A DNA stretch of 64,000 bases from Enoplolaimus lenunculus (lineage: Eukaryota; Nematoda; Enoplea; Enoplida; Thoracostomopsidae), in NCBI GenBank assembly GCA_030248215.1, contig JASANG010000916.1, forward strand, positions 177,821-241,820. The letters run 5' to 3'. Below, one piece after another: positions 1 through 12,488 of the stretch (within the stretch, counting starts at the first letter, position 1; the number at the start of each line of letters is the position of its first letter). The position numbers were made by a program, and so were the translations under genes. The notes beneath the pieces were generated by a model. The model was not told the origin of the DNA and did no database searches. It was given only the letters and a program-made list of their open reading frames with translations.

Positions 1-201
1 TTTTAGTCCATTTGAAGAAAAATATACAAACAAGTCTTGTTGCCGCATATTCGTTGACAGTTTCGTGTTGCAACATTTCCTGAAAAAAAAACAAATATAC
101 TTACGTCGCTAAAGTCACATAAAATAAGATATTCACAACTGTGTGTCTTCAAAAAATTTGAATTAAAAACAATTTTTTTCGGTTTGGCAATAAAAAAGCT
201 G

Positions 202-345
202 GGCCAATGTAAAGAACAACGACGGAACAGTATTATAAGCATATTGAAAAGGACTAAACCAAGCAAAAATATTAGTCTAAAGCTTAAGCTTACTGTTTTC
301 TAGTCCATACAGAAAAACGATCCGCCCCTGTTGTTTACATCGGGT
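202..345. mobile_element. TTAGGC-family MITE, subfamily A, array nearly lost
   Basis: Ends GGCCAATGTAAAGAAC and CCGCCCCTGTTGTTTACAT. A perfect 8-bp target duplication AAAAGCTG lies at 194-201 and 346-353. Almost no TTAGGC units remain. Confidence 0.85.
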
Positions 346-1029
346 AAAAGCTGTAACATTTTTTACATCATTGGCAATTATTTGATAGTTAAAGATAGTC
401 AGTTGTGATGAACACGCTAATGTTTCATTTTTCGCTTCCGAACTCTTTCATAATCTTAAAAAATTGAAATATTTGCAAAACTCTCGTGTAGGGTTGCGTT
501 ATACTCGCCGCTGCGCGCTGACGTGCGACACGGCAAAATTGCTGCACGCTGCCGCACACCGCTGCACGCCGCCGCCATCAGGGTGACGTGCAGCGGCGAC
601 CGGCGCAGTAAAGTATAGCACAACCCTTCAACTTAAAGCAGTAAATTATTTTTTCCACATCGAAAATTCTTGATTCACAAACGATACAAACGTAACCGAA
701 CAATAACGAAATGATGATGGTATTAGCTGAAAATTATTAAATACTGCGCGGTAGGCTAACGCTCAAGCTTTGAACGCGGTATAACGAACGACAGATCGAC
801 ACCCGATAACTTGTCGCCCGATGACTAGTAATCCAAAATTACATCGACTCGACAATTTGACGTCCATCGTTATACTTAGGCTTTAGGGTTAGGATTACGC
901 TTAAGATGATTATACTTAGATTTATTAATAGGTTTTAGGACACTGTTTGGCGACAAGTTGTCCGGTTAACGAATTGTCGTAGATTGATTAAACAGACAGT
1001 ACCATGAGTAAATTTTAATAAAATTTGAA
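346..1029. other. Intergenic, no gene seen
   Basis: Apart from the GC-rich MITE at 490-627, AT-rich sequence without coding signal. Confidence 0.6.
490..627. mobile_element. GC-rich MITE with AGGGTTGCGTTATACT ends
   Basis: Inverted ends AGGGTTGCGTTATACT / AGTATAGCACAACCCT; the interior is very GC-rich (CTGCACGCCGC words) in an AT-rich region. Related copies lie at about 20190-20349, 21231-21355, 53193-53563 and 57093-57197. Confidence 0.75.
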
Positions 1030-1427
1030 GAAATGACTGATATTGGTCCTCTCCAGAGGGTACCCCCCTGTTATTCGGTTACGGTCTGTGATTTATTTTT
1101 AGCCCATGGTCTGCCACCCTTCGTTACTGATATAATATATCCGGTACGCAACTATCCGCTGACTGAAACGTTTATTTGTCTTGTGTCAACAACTGGAGAG
1201 ATAATGCAAGGTTATACTTAGGAATGTACTTTCAAGATTTAACGGTTTAAAGAGTCGTTTATGCGCTTACAATTAGGAATAATAAACATTTATGGACTCC
1301 AATTAGGGTTTAGGGACACTATCCGCTTACGGACTCTTATTAAGAATACCGAGTCCTTTTGATTGCGACTCAAACGGGGGACCCCATCTAATTAGCCCCC
1401 CTCTTATTCGGGTCACTACAGTATATA
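1030..1427. mobile_element. Dispersed element, GTAGTGACCCGAATAAGAGG family, full-length-like copy
   Basis: Runs from GGTCCTCTCCAGAGGGTACC to TATTCGGGTCACTACAGTA with TCCGTAAGCGG and CGCATAAATGACT blocks shared by copies at 9880-10262, 24815-25165, 27137-27470 and 37651-38075. Confidence 0.65.
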
Positions 1428-2192
1428 GCTTGCTGATTTTTTATATGTGCTTATTTGGTATTAATAATATACGACTCAAAGAGTAATCTTACAATCTCAA
1501 GCGTCAAGCTTTACCACATTCGATCAAATTAACGCTAATGTGCAGGGAAAGTGAACAAAATACATCCTTTGTTCTACTACCAATCGTCGGTGGCTACAGC
1601 TATTTAGACAAAAAAGCTACGCCGAGACGGCTGTGCTGTTGTCTTACTGTCCCGCGCATCGCCGCTCGCCGTCGCACGTCATGAAACTAATTTTCAACGC
1701 CTCGAAACGCCGTGCGGACTTCATATTTATTTGGCTGACGCTCAGCAAGAACACCGCAATGGTGTTTGATTGTTGTCTTTTGTATAACAGGCACACGACT
1801 ATGTACCTTACACCTTTAGTCTCGTCGTCTCTATACCGTGCACTATGCGAGTCCGTAGTCCGTGGAGTCCTCAGCCAACACTGAAAAAATTGTGGCCCGC
1901 CTGCAAAATTTTCAATCTTGCTTAAAGTGAATGTGAAAACCTCTGTGTGTTCCTCCGGAAAAATTTTAGGTTCCAACAGCAAGGAGAGTTGGTTACGGGC
2001 ATATATGACTCTATGATTTTCGCAAAAAAACTGCTTTGCTGTTGTGGTTTACAGACCGACGCAGTGCCCAAAAAGGGTATCAATTATAAACTTTAAATAT
2101 TAATATGAAATGTGTGATTTTAGATTCGTCATTGTTTCTCGTGGTTTTCGTCCATAGTTTTAAGTTTTCAGGTTTGAAATGGTCAAAGTTTT
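1428..2192. other. Intergenic with an unexplained open stretch
   Basis: An 83-codon open stretch at 1633-1884 (+) and a 112-codon one at 1644-1982 (-) overlap in a more GC-rich patch. No motif, no good splice sites on either strand; I do not call a gene. Confidence 0.5.
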
Positions 2193-2410
2193 GGTCCATG
2201 TATAGATTATTGGCGGAACGCCTTTCTGTGGGCTAGAAAAGAGTAAGCTTAAGCTTTAGACTAATTTTTTGCTTGGCTTAGGCTTAGGAATACGGAGCTG
2301 GTTTGGCTTAGGCTTAGGAATTCGCTCATTCTTACGCTTAGGCTTAGACTTAAGCTTAGGCTTAGGAATATGCTTATAATACTGTTCCGCCCGTGTTCTT
2401 TGCATTGGCC
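2193..2410. mobile_element. TTAGGC-family MITE, subfamily A
   Basis: Both termini are present (GGTCCATGTATAGAT and CTTTGCATTGGCC), with about ten TTAGGC-like units broken by GAATACG spacers. Confidence 0.85.
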
Positions 2411-2779
2411 AAATTTTTCACTGCAGCACAACATGTTTTTAAGATTGCAATGGATTGCATCGGCGGTCCAGCTACTTGCTAAACAATCGTCAGGCAGAAC
2501 GCGTCTCTTTATAAGCTGACATTTTATTTCGTTTGCTAAATACCTTTATAACGCTTTTAAAATTAAAATTGTTTCAACTAAATAACTCGAAAAACGTACT
2601 GTTAATACGTCACTCATTCAAAAACTATTCTGCCACTTCTTCTGCAAACACCCACAATTTTAGACTGAAAAATTTGTTGTGTTTGCTTCGAGAATGGTAA
2701 AAATTTCAAAGAGAATAGTGTCAACCAGTTCCGCTGGAAAAGAATACCTTGTCTGAAATCTATACAGCGTAGGAATCAC

Positions 2780-2935
2780 GGCGCATGTATAGAACAGGGC
2801 CTTAACAGTAGTATAAGCATATTCCAAAGCCTAAGCCTAAGCCTAAGCCTAAGCCAAAAAAATTAGTCTGAAGCTTAAATTGATTCTGTTGCAGCACCTA
2901 TGGAAAACAATCCGGCTCTGATCTATACATGGGCC
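2780..2935. mobile_element. TTAGGC-family MITE, subfamily B
   Basis: Termini GCGCATGTATAGAACAGGGC and CTCTGATCTATACATGGGCC around CCTAAG repeats and the conserved ATTAGTCT-AAGCTTAA segment. Confidence 0.8.
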
Positions 2936-3939
2936 GTACACGTAGCATCTAGCGCTGACAGGTGTGTTAAGATAAACAAATACTTACCCTTGCGAACACT
3001 TAATGAAATTTTTACTGTATGCTATATATATTTGCTAATTTTCTGAGGGTGAAAAGTAGTAAACTAGGAACCGTACCATCTTTATCCACAAAAAATTTTC
3101 TGACGGAAGATGCGTACGTTACCGCAGCTCCCAATATGGCTCCGCTACTTCACTTAGCTACTCCACTGACTGAGAACCAAATGCGTAGCTGGAGGGGGAA
3201 GGAATTTGAGGTGTCAAACTCCCTTTAGGATTTTTGGCCAGGGGTTTTAAACGCGATATCTGTTCGAAACACAAGAAACCCCCTCGAAAATTTTACAGAA
3301 TGTAAGCTTCTGTTCAAAAATCCTGGCTACGCCCATACTGGGAACTTAGGTGAGCCTACTGTATCAGCTGTTAAAATTAAAAATTTTGCATGGCGGGTGG
3401 ACCAAGGAAAACTTGTAGGTCGCGATAGTCTTAGCCCAAATTAAACGCACTGGTTTATCAGAACATTATTTATTAAACAATTTGGCAATTCTTGCTAATT
3501 TTTACTGGTTTTTGTTCAGGATTGGCCCCATCAGCCGCATTACTGTGAACTATTCCAGGTACAGCTCGTCTAATCAGTTTAGACCAATCATTCTTAAAGT
3601 AACTCTATTTATAAACGGCATTCAAACGCAAACTGTCCGAAGTAAATATTTCAACGGCTATAAACTGGCGGATTTGTTGCAAATAATGGCCCAAATATAT
3701 TATGGCACACGTCTGGTTAAAATTTTATTTATTCTTTCTTTCACTCGCTTCACTTTTAGGTAAAACAAGATACGAGCAGTTTTAGGTTGAAATTAGATTA
3801 TAAGCGTAAAACTATGCTTGTATGTTGAGTGTTTTTTGTTCGGAATACAAAAATGTTTTAAACGTTTAAAAAACGTATACCAGCTTATAAAACTGAGTAT
3901 CGAAATATATTTGTGTTGCGTTTCTATAAAATGATATAA

Positions 3940-4440
3940 GCATTTGCTGAAAGCACTATTCAAACGTGTAAGTTTTTGCAACGAGAACTCGCAACTGCGA
4001 CCGACATGGAATACTTTTAGCTGCAAGTATTTGCAAGAGGACACTATTTTCATTGCGAATCTTGTCATGCGATTGTAGGAATAATTTTCAGGCAACTTCA
4101 TTACATATCAAACAGATAGCTGTGAATGTTTTGATGAAGTATACTTGTCAGGAATAATTTGCAGCTGCAAGTTCTCCGAATTTGCTCATTTCATGACTTG
4201 AACAAACTTTCATAACCGATAACTGCTTAAAATGAAAAATGCGAATATCAAAATATAAGCGCAAGAAATTTGAGATTTGCAACTGCATTCATACATGCGA
4301 ATTAAATTTAATGGCACGAATTCCAGTTAATTATTTGCAGTTGCAAGAATTTCAAAGCTGCTTTGTGACCACACTTGCTCATCCAAATTGCACGTGCAAG
4401 TTTTGTTGCAAAAAATTGCACACTAAATTGGGCTTAAGCC
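3940..4440. repeat. GCAGCTGCAAGT dispersed repeat, two adjacent parts
   Basis: GCAAGTTTTTGCAACGAGAAC, GCTGCAAGTATTTGC and TTTGCAGTTGCAAG words recur here and at 36420-36560 and 44520-44650. Probably an old MITE family; ends not defined. Confidence 0.5.
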
Positions 4441-4788
4441 TAAGTTGACGCCTTTTTTGTTTAGGACCTGTTCTCAACGGTGGTGGTAAGAGGGGCGACG
4501 GGGCGCGCTCTTCCACTGGTCCGAGTCGACCCAAAATTATTTCAGCATAGTTTGTAATATTAAATTCGTTTATTTTTCTGAAAAAATGTTAAAAAAAATT
4601 TGAACTTCGCGCAAATTCACTAAGCACACTTTTTGACAATTACCAGTTTGTTAAATTTTGTGGTTTTGGTGCAGATTTTTGTCAACTCACAGATTTGACA
4701 GTCGTCTTATTGAGGATCAAGAATGGTTTATCTAGCAGTAATACCAAACATCATTTTAAAATACTCTCGTTTTTAATATGGCATTTAT

Positions 4789-4974
4789 GGTCAATGTTAC
4801 TTTTTGACCCGTAACAGTAGATTAAGCGTTTTCCTAAGCCTAAGCCTAAGCCTAAGCGTTATTCCTAAGCCTAAGCCTAAACATAAGCCTAAGCAAAAAA
4901 TGTTGTGCGGAATATAAGCCTACTCTTTTACAGACCCGCCAGAAACTGGGACGGCCCTAAAAGTAACATGGACC
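4789..4974. mobile_element. TTAGGC-family MITE, subfamily C
   Basis: Termini GGTCAATGTTACTTT and CCTAAAAGTAACATGGACC; perfect 8-bp duplication GCATTTAT at 4781-4788 and 4975-4982. Confidence 0.9.
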
Positions 4975-7059
4975 GCATTTATTAACAAATCGTTAACTAT
5001 GATTCAATAATACAATAATATATAGAAAATAGTAAGCAGTTTATATCTTAACTATAATAACCGAATACAATTCTAATTTTAATCAAATTTTTCCAAGAAA
5101 TAACACGCTGTTTAGAACGTGGCTCACGTCTGAAATTATTTGAACCGAATTTGACCCGTCTCGTGTTTTGGATTGGATCTGCTGCCCCAAAACGTTTGAC
5201 TCATCTCGTGTTTTGGATCGGATCTCCTGCCCCAAAACGAAGTTGAAGTAAAAACAATAGCCAGCCTAATGCCAGGAAATTTTTTTAAAATCGTTTTGTG
5301 TAACCGTTGCGAGTGGTTACTGTTAAAAAAATTGCATAAATTTAGGGCTCCTATCTACCGTGTACCATTGTTAGTCCTTACGTCAACGTGTACGTGTGTG
5401 TACAGTTTCAGTTGTACGAACGATCTTTTAGAGTGACTTATATTTTTAAATGAGAATCAATCGAATTTGGGACATTAAATTTCCGGTACCTAAGTTCAAC
5501 CCCAGCGTTACATAGGCACAGATGCATAGAGCATCAGTGAGTCCGAGGGTAGCAGCGTCGGAGTACGCTAGGATGGGTCCACCCTCGAAGATTTCGGGGT
5601 GAAGCCGGGTTACGATAATCAAAATATTTTTCAATTTTTCAGTTAAATGTTTGTTATGGTGGGGCTCTTTTTTCGAATGGGGTCCTCTCAAATGGAAGGT
5701 ATGGCCGGTGGCTGGTTCGGTCCCGGACGATAGAATGAATACGTGTGTGCAAGGTTAGAAATGGTGATTTTAAAATTTTGACCGTTTTAAAACTTTAGTT
5801 TGATTGCTATTTTGTAGGCAACTTTGGTTTTATAGGTTGTTTCTCAACAGTTCGCATAAACGTTACCAGGAGTTCATTTCAAAAGGGTATAACATCTTAG
5901 GTAGGAAATTTACTAGGATGTGCCGTAGTTAGCGAGAATTTTTATCGCATCCATGATACCTGTAGGTTATTCTAAAGTCTGTTAAAAGTGCTTTTATCTT
6001 AAACTGTTCAGAAATTGTTTGGAACGAGGTATATATATACTAATATTCCTCTCCTTTATAGGCCACAGCTTGCACATGGCGCATTTGCTAAACCGTGTTT
6101 AATGTATCGAAATCAGAGTGAAGTGCAGTAAAATTTAAAAAAATTAAAATTTGAAAAAAATACGAACTAACTTTATAAGGTAAGTGGGTTGTTTGAAATG
6201 AATACTGTTTAGTCGGGCGACGAATTGTCGTGCGGGTGATCTACAAGGAGCGTAAATAACTTCAGACAAAGGGGATATCGGATATTGAAATAGGCAATTC
6301 TAGATAATTTTATAGTCTGCCATCGTTTTAAATAATACTTTGTTCTTATATTTGCATGTCAGCAAAAGATAATCTATGATTGACAAACCGAATGTTTACG
6401 AACTCTCTAAACGCTTAAACTCACTTGATTTAAGCTTAAGCTAATTCAGCTGCATTGTTAACAAGCAGGTTTTTACGTTTAAACTCACTTAAAATTTTAC
6501 ATATTTTTAGCATAAACTAAACTTAATGAATTCTTAGATACCAACACATAATTTGTAAGCTGCACTTGTTTACTTAAACCTAAAATAAGTTTACCTTAAT
6601 CATGTGTTCAACTTAAAATTACGTTAGTCTAAGTTTTAAGCTAACAATTTTAGTTCAGCTAGTGCCTGTTCTGCCATTTAAGTTTTACTTAAGCAATAAT
6701 ATTCAAGTTTAGTTGAGTTGTAAATTAAGTGTAGATTTTAGAGAGTGCTTATATAGAACGGTACTGGTCTTGCAAGTATATACTGCAACCATATTAGCTA
6801 GTTTTGTAGCGATTTGAATAAGACTGTGAAGACTGTTTTTTATTTCGCCGTACGAAAAGATACTCCTTCGTTATTCAGTTACGGACTGCTATTTATTTTC
6901 AACCCATGCCGGTTTTTAGGACCCCGTACCTTTCACTTGAGTTTTCTATGATTTAAGTACGTTACTTTGGAATATAATTTTGAAACCTGAGTATATATTG
7001 CCATGTATAGGTTATATATACTTTATAATGGAATTTTTAACCCCAGTAAAAATATTTTC
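4975..7059. other. Intergenic, AT-rich, no gene seen
   Basis: A minus-strand 81-codon ORF at 5446-5691 has no recognisable motif. At 6380-6740 an AT-rich tract of TTTAAACTCACTTAA and AAGTTTA words suggests an old palindromic repeat; related CTTAAGTA words occur at 9240-9520, 40350-40480 and 50030-50130. Confidence 0.5.
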
Positions 7060-7238
7060 GCTCATGTAATAAAAATCAGGGGCGGAACGTTTTCCTATGG
7101 CACTGGAATAGAGTAAGCTAAGCTTTAGACTAATTTTTCAGCTTAGGCTTACGCCTAAGCTCATTCTTACGCCTAGGCTTAGGTTAAGGCTTAGGAATAT
7201 GCTTATACGCTGTTTCATCTCTGTTCTATACATTTGCT
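7060..7238. mobile_element. TTAGGC-family MITE, degraded ends
   Basis: Recognisable by GGGGCGGAACG, the AAGCTTTAGACTAATTTTT block, a short TTAGGC-like tract and GAATATGCTTATA. Both termini are altered. Confidence 0.65.
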
Positions 7239-7280
7239 AGTATTCCTAACCAATCAAAATAAAATCAGCTATCATCGGTT

Positions 7281-7573
7281 GGTCCTTGTAAAGATCTCAG
7301 GGGCGGAACGTTTTTCTGTGGAACTGCAACAGAGTAAGCTTAAGTTTTAGACTTATTTTTTGCTTGCCTTAGGCTTCGGCTTAGGCTTAGAGTTAGGCTT
7401 AGGCTTAGGCTTAGGCTTAGGCTTAGGCTTAGGCTTAGGCTTAGGCTTAGGCTTAGGCTTAGGCTTAGGCTTAGGCTTAGGCTTAGGCTTAGGCTTAGGC
7501 TTAGGCTTAGGCTTAGGCTTAGGCTTATGGATATGCTTATAATACTGTTCCTCCCCTGTTCTTTACAATGGCC
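7281..7573. mobile_element. TTAGGC-family MITE with a long pure hexamer array
   Basis: Subfamily A element with flanking CATCGGTT / CATCGATT (7 of 8 bases match). The hexamer part has expanded to about 22 uninterrupted units (7393-7526), far more than in any other copy. Confidence 0.9.
7393..7526 (+). repeat. Pure (TTAGGC)22 telomere-type array inside a MITE
   Basis: About 134 bp of uninterrupted TTAGGC. The flanks are transposon sequence on both sides, so this is an interstitial array, not a chromosome end. Six-frame ORFs here (Leu-Ser or Gly-Leu dipeptide runs) are artefacts. Confidence 0.97.
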
Positions 7574-7902
7574 CATCGATTAAACAACCGAGCTAGCAGC
7601 TGTACTGTTTTTACGTACATAATATACAATCTATGTGATATATGTTTTGACCAGGATTGTATACAAACGGACGGATAGAGAGAGGGGACATATCTCGGTT
7701 CAAAATTTCTGGAAAGACACAACAATTTTAAAAGACTTTACAATAACCATCTGTGGTCTCAGAGTTCCAGGCGCGTAAGCATGGGACATCAAGCCAGAAC
7801 CAGCTATTTATGAACCAAGAAATATTTTGTGATTGTTGCTAAACGAAGTTAAATACTAAAATTACTTCTAGCTCTCTTTCACATACGGTTAGGAAGGGTA
7901 TG

Positions 7903-8096
7903 AGCGGCGCCGAAGATGACAGGGGTAAGGGCTCCCCCCAAGCTCCAGGATGGGGGCCCCCAAACTTGCGAGCGAGAAGCCAGACGCATTTTAAAACTTC
8001 GGCGGTTTTTGTTTCAACTGGTTAGGGTGGAGTCCCATTTTAGAGGTTGGGCTCCCCCAAAAGTGGGGTATCGGGGGCGGCTGCTCCGGCTCTGGG
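7903..8096. mobile_element. Dispersed element with GCGCCGAAG / CTGCTCCGGC ends
   Basis: Shares AAACTTCGGCGGTTTTTGTT and GGGGGCCCCCAA words with copies at 10648-10828, 33286-33494, 38519-38655 and 44672-44795. Ends are inverted (GCCGGAGCAG and CTGCTCCGGC in the best copy). Confidence 0.6.
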
Positions 8097-8789
8097 TATG
8101 AGGATATTGCGATCGCAGCTCACTTTTCATTTCAGATAAGTTTAAATATTTATCGAAACATATCTTCAAAGTTTGTCGAGCATTCTGTGCTCTTAGCTAG
8201 AAAATTCTTCAAAACTCAAAATTTACTGTAACTCCTGATTACCCAGACCACCGTTCCCAATTGAAAATCCTGACCACGGTTCTGTGGAGTTGACACCCTC
8301 CCGAAATCAAATGCTGGCTGCGTCCTTGGTTTTGATCACAAGTTTTCCTGTTGAGAAAAGCAGTCGGAAATTTGAATATTCCTTTGATGGCTTTGCTAAA
8401 GAAACTGGTTGTATATTTATTGCTTGCTTATCTGATGCGCGACTCCCTCGCCGTACATCTCGAACCTGATACCTGTAGGAAAATACAGTCTTAGCCATTG
8501 CTCACATTAATCTTGAATTTTATCTGAGATGTAATTTCAAAGCTACAGACCAGAAGCCAATTTACCTCGCTAGGGGGGGGGCTAAAAAATTTTCAGTAGG
8601 GGCATACAAGGGTTTTTGATGACTTAAAAGCAAGGTTGAAAATTTCCTAACGGGGCCCAAACATGGGCTGCAATTGCAAAAACATCGCTAGCAAAGCCAG
8701 AAAGAAGACAGATGCATGTTTTTGCATTCAAACTAATTATTTGTATTTTTGGATCGTGCGAAGTTTATTCGGACCCCTTCGACCGCATG

Positions 8790-8979
8790 GGTCAATGTAA
8801 AGAACAGGGGCGTAACAGTATTATAAGCATATTCCTAAGCCTAAGCCTAAGCGTACGAATGAGCGTATTCCTAAGCCTAAGCCTAAGTCTAAGCCAAGCA
8901 ATAAAATTAGTCTAAAGCTTAAGTTTACTCTATTGCAGTCCCACAGAAAAACGTTCCGCCCCTGATCTTTACATAGGCC
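8790..8979. mobile_element. TTAGGC-family MITE, subfamily A
   Basis: Termini GGTCAATGTAAAGAACAGGG and CCTGATCTTTACATAGGCC; two blocks of CCTAAG units separated by a GCGTACGAATGAG spacer. Confidence 0.9.
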
Positions 8980-9879
8980 ATCGCAGAGATGGCAGGTTTG
9001 AATGCACTAAGCATGCCATTGATTTCGCGTGAACAGTTTGCATTGTGTTGCTTATATATGTTCTTTGCAAGAATTGGTTCAACAATATATTTTTGTCAAA
9101 AGTCAGATTAGACACCAAGAGAAAGCTCAGATACGTTTTGCGGCCGTCTACAGGTTAAATACGCTACTCTGTAAAGGCATTTTTTCCGAATTTTCAGAAA
9201 TTTTACGGGATTTTATCTTCTCGTCCACAATATACGCTTGAATACTACTACTCTGTAAAAACACTCTACTTAAAATACAATAGTTTTATTTTACTAACTT
9301 TTTTAGTACAAGTGTACTAAATATTGAGTAAATCTTTGCTTAAATAATGTAAACAAGTAAAACTACTGCGGTCATTTCCTGGTTAATTAAGTAAATGCTA
9401 AGCCAAAAATTTTGTGTTCGCTTAAAATTAAGTAAAACTTTGCCAAGCACCATAGTAAGTAAAACCGATACTTAATTCGGCAACAGTTTTACTTCATTGT
9501 AAGCATATATTTAGTGGGTAGTTTCACAGTTAGTATTAATACAACGAAGCTCACAGGTCCACGCTGGGCTTGATATCAGCTCAAGCCATAAATGGTACCG
9601 TTTCACTCAGCTCGTCTAAAATAAACCGGCATGAACCGTACGAAAAATTTACGCCATTTTAATGGTAAATTCCACTATGTTCTATTGTATGCCTGCTATC
9701 CGGTTCCAGTATAGAGTATACTATGACCAACACATGCGCAAATTGTGTACTTAAAATGAAACACAATGCGCTTCGTTTTAACAATTATTTTACACCATAT
9801 GTGCAGTACAAAATCTCCACAAGACATGACATTTTCCTCGCCGATGAGCGTCAGGCTTTCTGTATTGGAGCGGTAACGA

Positions 9880-10262
9880 TAACTCCAGTGGCGGATCCTG
9901 GATCTCAAAATGGGGGGGGGGGCAAAATTTCACAGGTAATAAACTTATTTTTGACCCATACTGTAGTGACTAAAATAAGAGGGGGGTCCCCATTTTGAGT
10001 CCCAATTAATAGGAGTCCGTATCCCTAATAAGAGTCCGTAAGCGGATAGAGTGTCTAAACCGTAATTAGAGTCCATAAATGTCTATTACCCCTAATTGTA
10101 GCGCATAAATGACTCTAGGGCCAAATAAAGGTGAGTTAAGCGTGCTTATACTATTGTGTATAAAACAGAGAAATAAACAGCGTAGAACAGCAATTGACGA
10201 CACTATATAATTATTGTCGAAATGCTGTTGGGGGCCACGGCCGGGGTGCCCCCCCATGGACC
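9880..10262. mobile_element. Dispersed element, GTAGTGACCCGAATAAGAGG family
   Basis: Inverse orientation to 1030-1427; ends in GGCCACGGCCGGGGTGCCCC, a segment also seen beside the copy at 37651. Confidence 0.6.
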
Positions 10263-10647
10263 CGCCATTGGATAACTCACATTAGAAATTATCGGGGTTT
10301 AGAATCCAGGTCTAGCTGTGAGATCAATTTTAAAATGTAAAAAGGTTAATTATTTAATATATACCTTGAAGAGAATGAGATTCTTGTTCATAGTTTTTTC
10401 TACCCACACTTCTGTTTCAAAGCCTTCCTGCTCCTTTTCTGAACCATGGTTCGGCCAAAGTTTCATTCATAAAAACGTGGAAAACTCTTTACTCGAGCTT
10501 AAATCATTACCTGTTGGTAAGGTTACAATACTTTGTCTACTTTTTTGTGGAGCGTATAAAATGTGTTTTATGTCAGTATAAAACTTTTATTATATATTAT
10601 ATACATATAAATGTACATACATATATACATATAATATATACAGGGTT

Positions 10648-10828
10648 GGAGCACCCGCCCCCCATATCCCACAATTAGAGGCCCCTACCCCTAAAGGGGT
10701 TCACACCCTAACCGGTTGAAACAAAAACCGCCGAAGTTTCAAAATGCGCCTGGCTTCTCGCTTGCGAGTTTGTGGGCCCCCACCCTGGAGTTTGGGGGGC
10801 GCTCTCACCCCTGTGTGCTTCGGCACTG
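10648..10828. mobile_element. Dispersed CCGGAGCAG element, inverse copy
   Basis: AGGGTTGGAGCACCCGCCCC to GTGTGCTTCGGCACTGTA with the AACCGCCGAAGTTTCAAAAT core. Confidence 0.6.
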
Positions 10829-11246
10829 TATATATAATGCTTTACAGCCAACCAATGCATGATGGTGCAATTATGTTGTCAATTTGAATTTGTGGTCAAA
10901 CGCCGTGTTTAAGTCGTTATTTCAGGGACAAATTATAGGTCCTACACGCTCTGGTAGGTCTATTTTTGTAGTCCCACCGGTATGTGATCAAAGAAGCCGT
11001 CGTTATGAAGTGGAATTGTTTCTTGACTGTGTATAACTCCTGTCCACCAGAAATACGTTTTCAGCCTGCGGTAGCCCAGCATGATAGAGGGGATTCAATA
11101 TATTGCAGATTGAGGTCATGTGTGTATTTAGTATAAATCGTAAACGGAGCAACAAGATCCATAGTGGGGTCAGAATCGTTGATGGCAGGTTGAATTCCCT
11201 AATGCATCGTTCACAACAAAAAATTGAATTTCGCTACCGAAAACAT

Positions 11247-12488
11247 TATAGGATGATGGGTTTCCGGGATGGTTGGCTTCAGAAGCACATGAACTCCGCC
11301 TGTGTAAGCCTATTATTTGCAAGGGAGCGGCTGTGGGTTTTTTTATAGTTCGAGTCCGCCAATCAAAAATCAAAAGCAAATAGCCTTCCAATCAGGCTCA
11401 CTGACACCAGTAATCTGGCGGTCTATTAACAGTACAAGTGACATTTAATAATACGACGATAATAAAAGTATCACGAATAAGCCCGTAGGCGATTCACAAG
11501 TATCCGAAAGTTAATTAATAATACTGGCCGCTATCCGCAGCCGTTTAACCCAATGAGTAAAAGAGTTAGGAGCTAGAGCGCGAATTAAACTGAGTACGAT
11601 TATATTACGTACGGAATCTGAATGCAATTGGGTAAAACCATAGGTAGCCGTTGAGCCTGCCGCGCGGGCCTTGCCTTATGGCAGGCTAAGCGGCTACGAC
11701 TATACAAACAGTACAAAAACTGCAATTACGCATTTTTTATACGCATTTATAAGTGGCTTGGGCCACACGCAAATTTCTTTTTTAGACACACACGCGTCTT
11801 TAGACACTCAAGTACTTTAGATAGGAGAAATCAGGGTCCGGAAAATACCCATAGTTTTCTGGTTTTGAGCCTTTATGGCTGAGATAAATTTTATGTCATC
11901 GAATAAAGAATCTTTAAATCGCCTAGATGTCGATTTGCTTCAAATTCTGACTGGCTGTTAGCGAGGTATTAGCCTTTAAAGTCGTTGCTTCAAACTTGTT
12001 AAAAATCGACTCGAAATACGGCGCAAAGATACACGGAAAAAAGTAACCGAGGCTGTACCGCGGGGTGCGGTGCGAGCCCGGTTACCGGCAGCGCAAAACC
12101 CAAAAAGAACGGTTGAAAACCATTTGAAAACTATTTGAATTTCAAATCCAGTCCTTTGGTTGCGGTTCTGGGTCAACGCCCTAAAACTTGAAAACAACTA
12201 TTAGGTTTCCCCTGTTATAACTGCTGTAGTTGTAATACGACAATATTTTGATGTCAAATGTATATATGCGCAATGCGGCTGTTGTGATAGAAAGGTTGTG
12301 ATACGCACACTGTGATAAACAACATTGAATGTGATATGTATTGATTGACACACGACTGTTATAACGAACATTAAACGAGCAAAAAGGTGCGAAAGTAGGT
12401 TTGGTCAGCGCTTAACTGCGCTACAGTAACCAGTACAGCGGCAGGGTTTTTTTACACTATTGTTGTTGTTGTTATTGTTGTTGTTGTA
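11247..12488 (-). repeat. Long direct repeat, copy 1 (LTR-like)
   Basis: Starts TATAGGATGATGGGTTTCC and ends in a TTG microsatellite. It covers the 3' end of the gag-like ORF. A GTTCGAGTCC motif resembling a tRNA T-arm/B box is present in both copies. Confidence 0.6.

Noticed and set aside
3520-3558. Micro-exon reading IGPISRITVNYS, reminiscent of a Cys-loop receptor strand
   Set aside because: Only 13 codons, no other receptor exons nearby, and the following donor is ordinary sequence. Probably chance.
5446-5691. 81-codon minus-strand ORF
   Set aside because: No motif, no splice sites with partners and no sign of a start context; kept only as a note.
7393-7526. A true chromosome end or telomere fusion point
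   Set aside because: The array lies within a transposon with both termini and flanking similar 8-bp sequences, and more than 30 related elements are scattered through the window.
7340-7576. Open frames of Leu-Ser and Gly-Leu dipeptides
   Set aside because: They are translations of the pure TTAGGC array and its complement, with no gene context.
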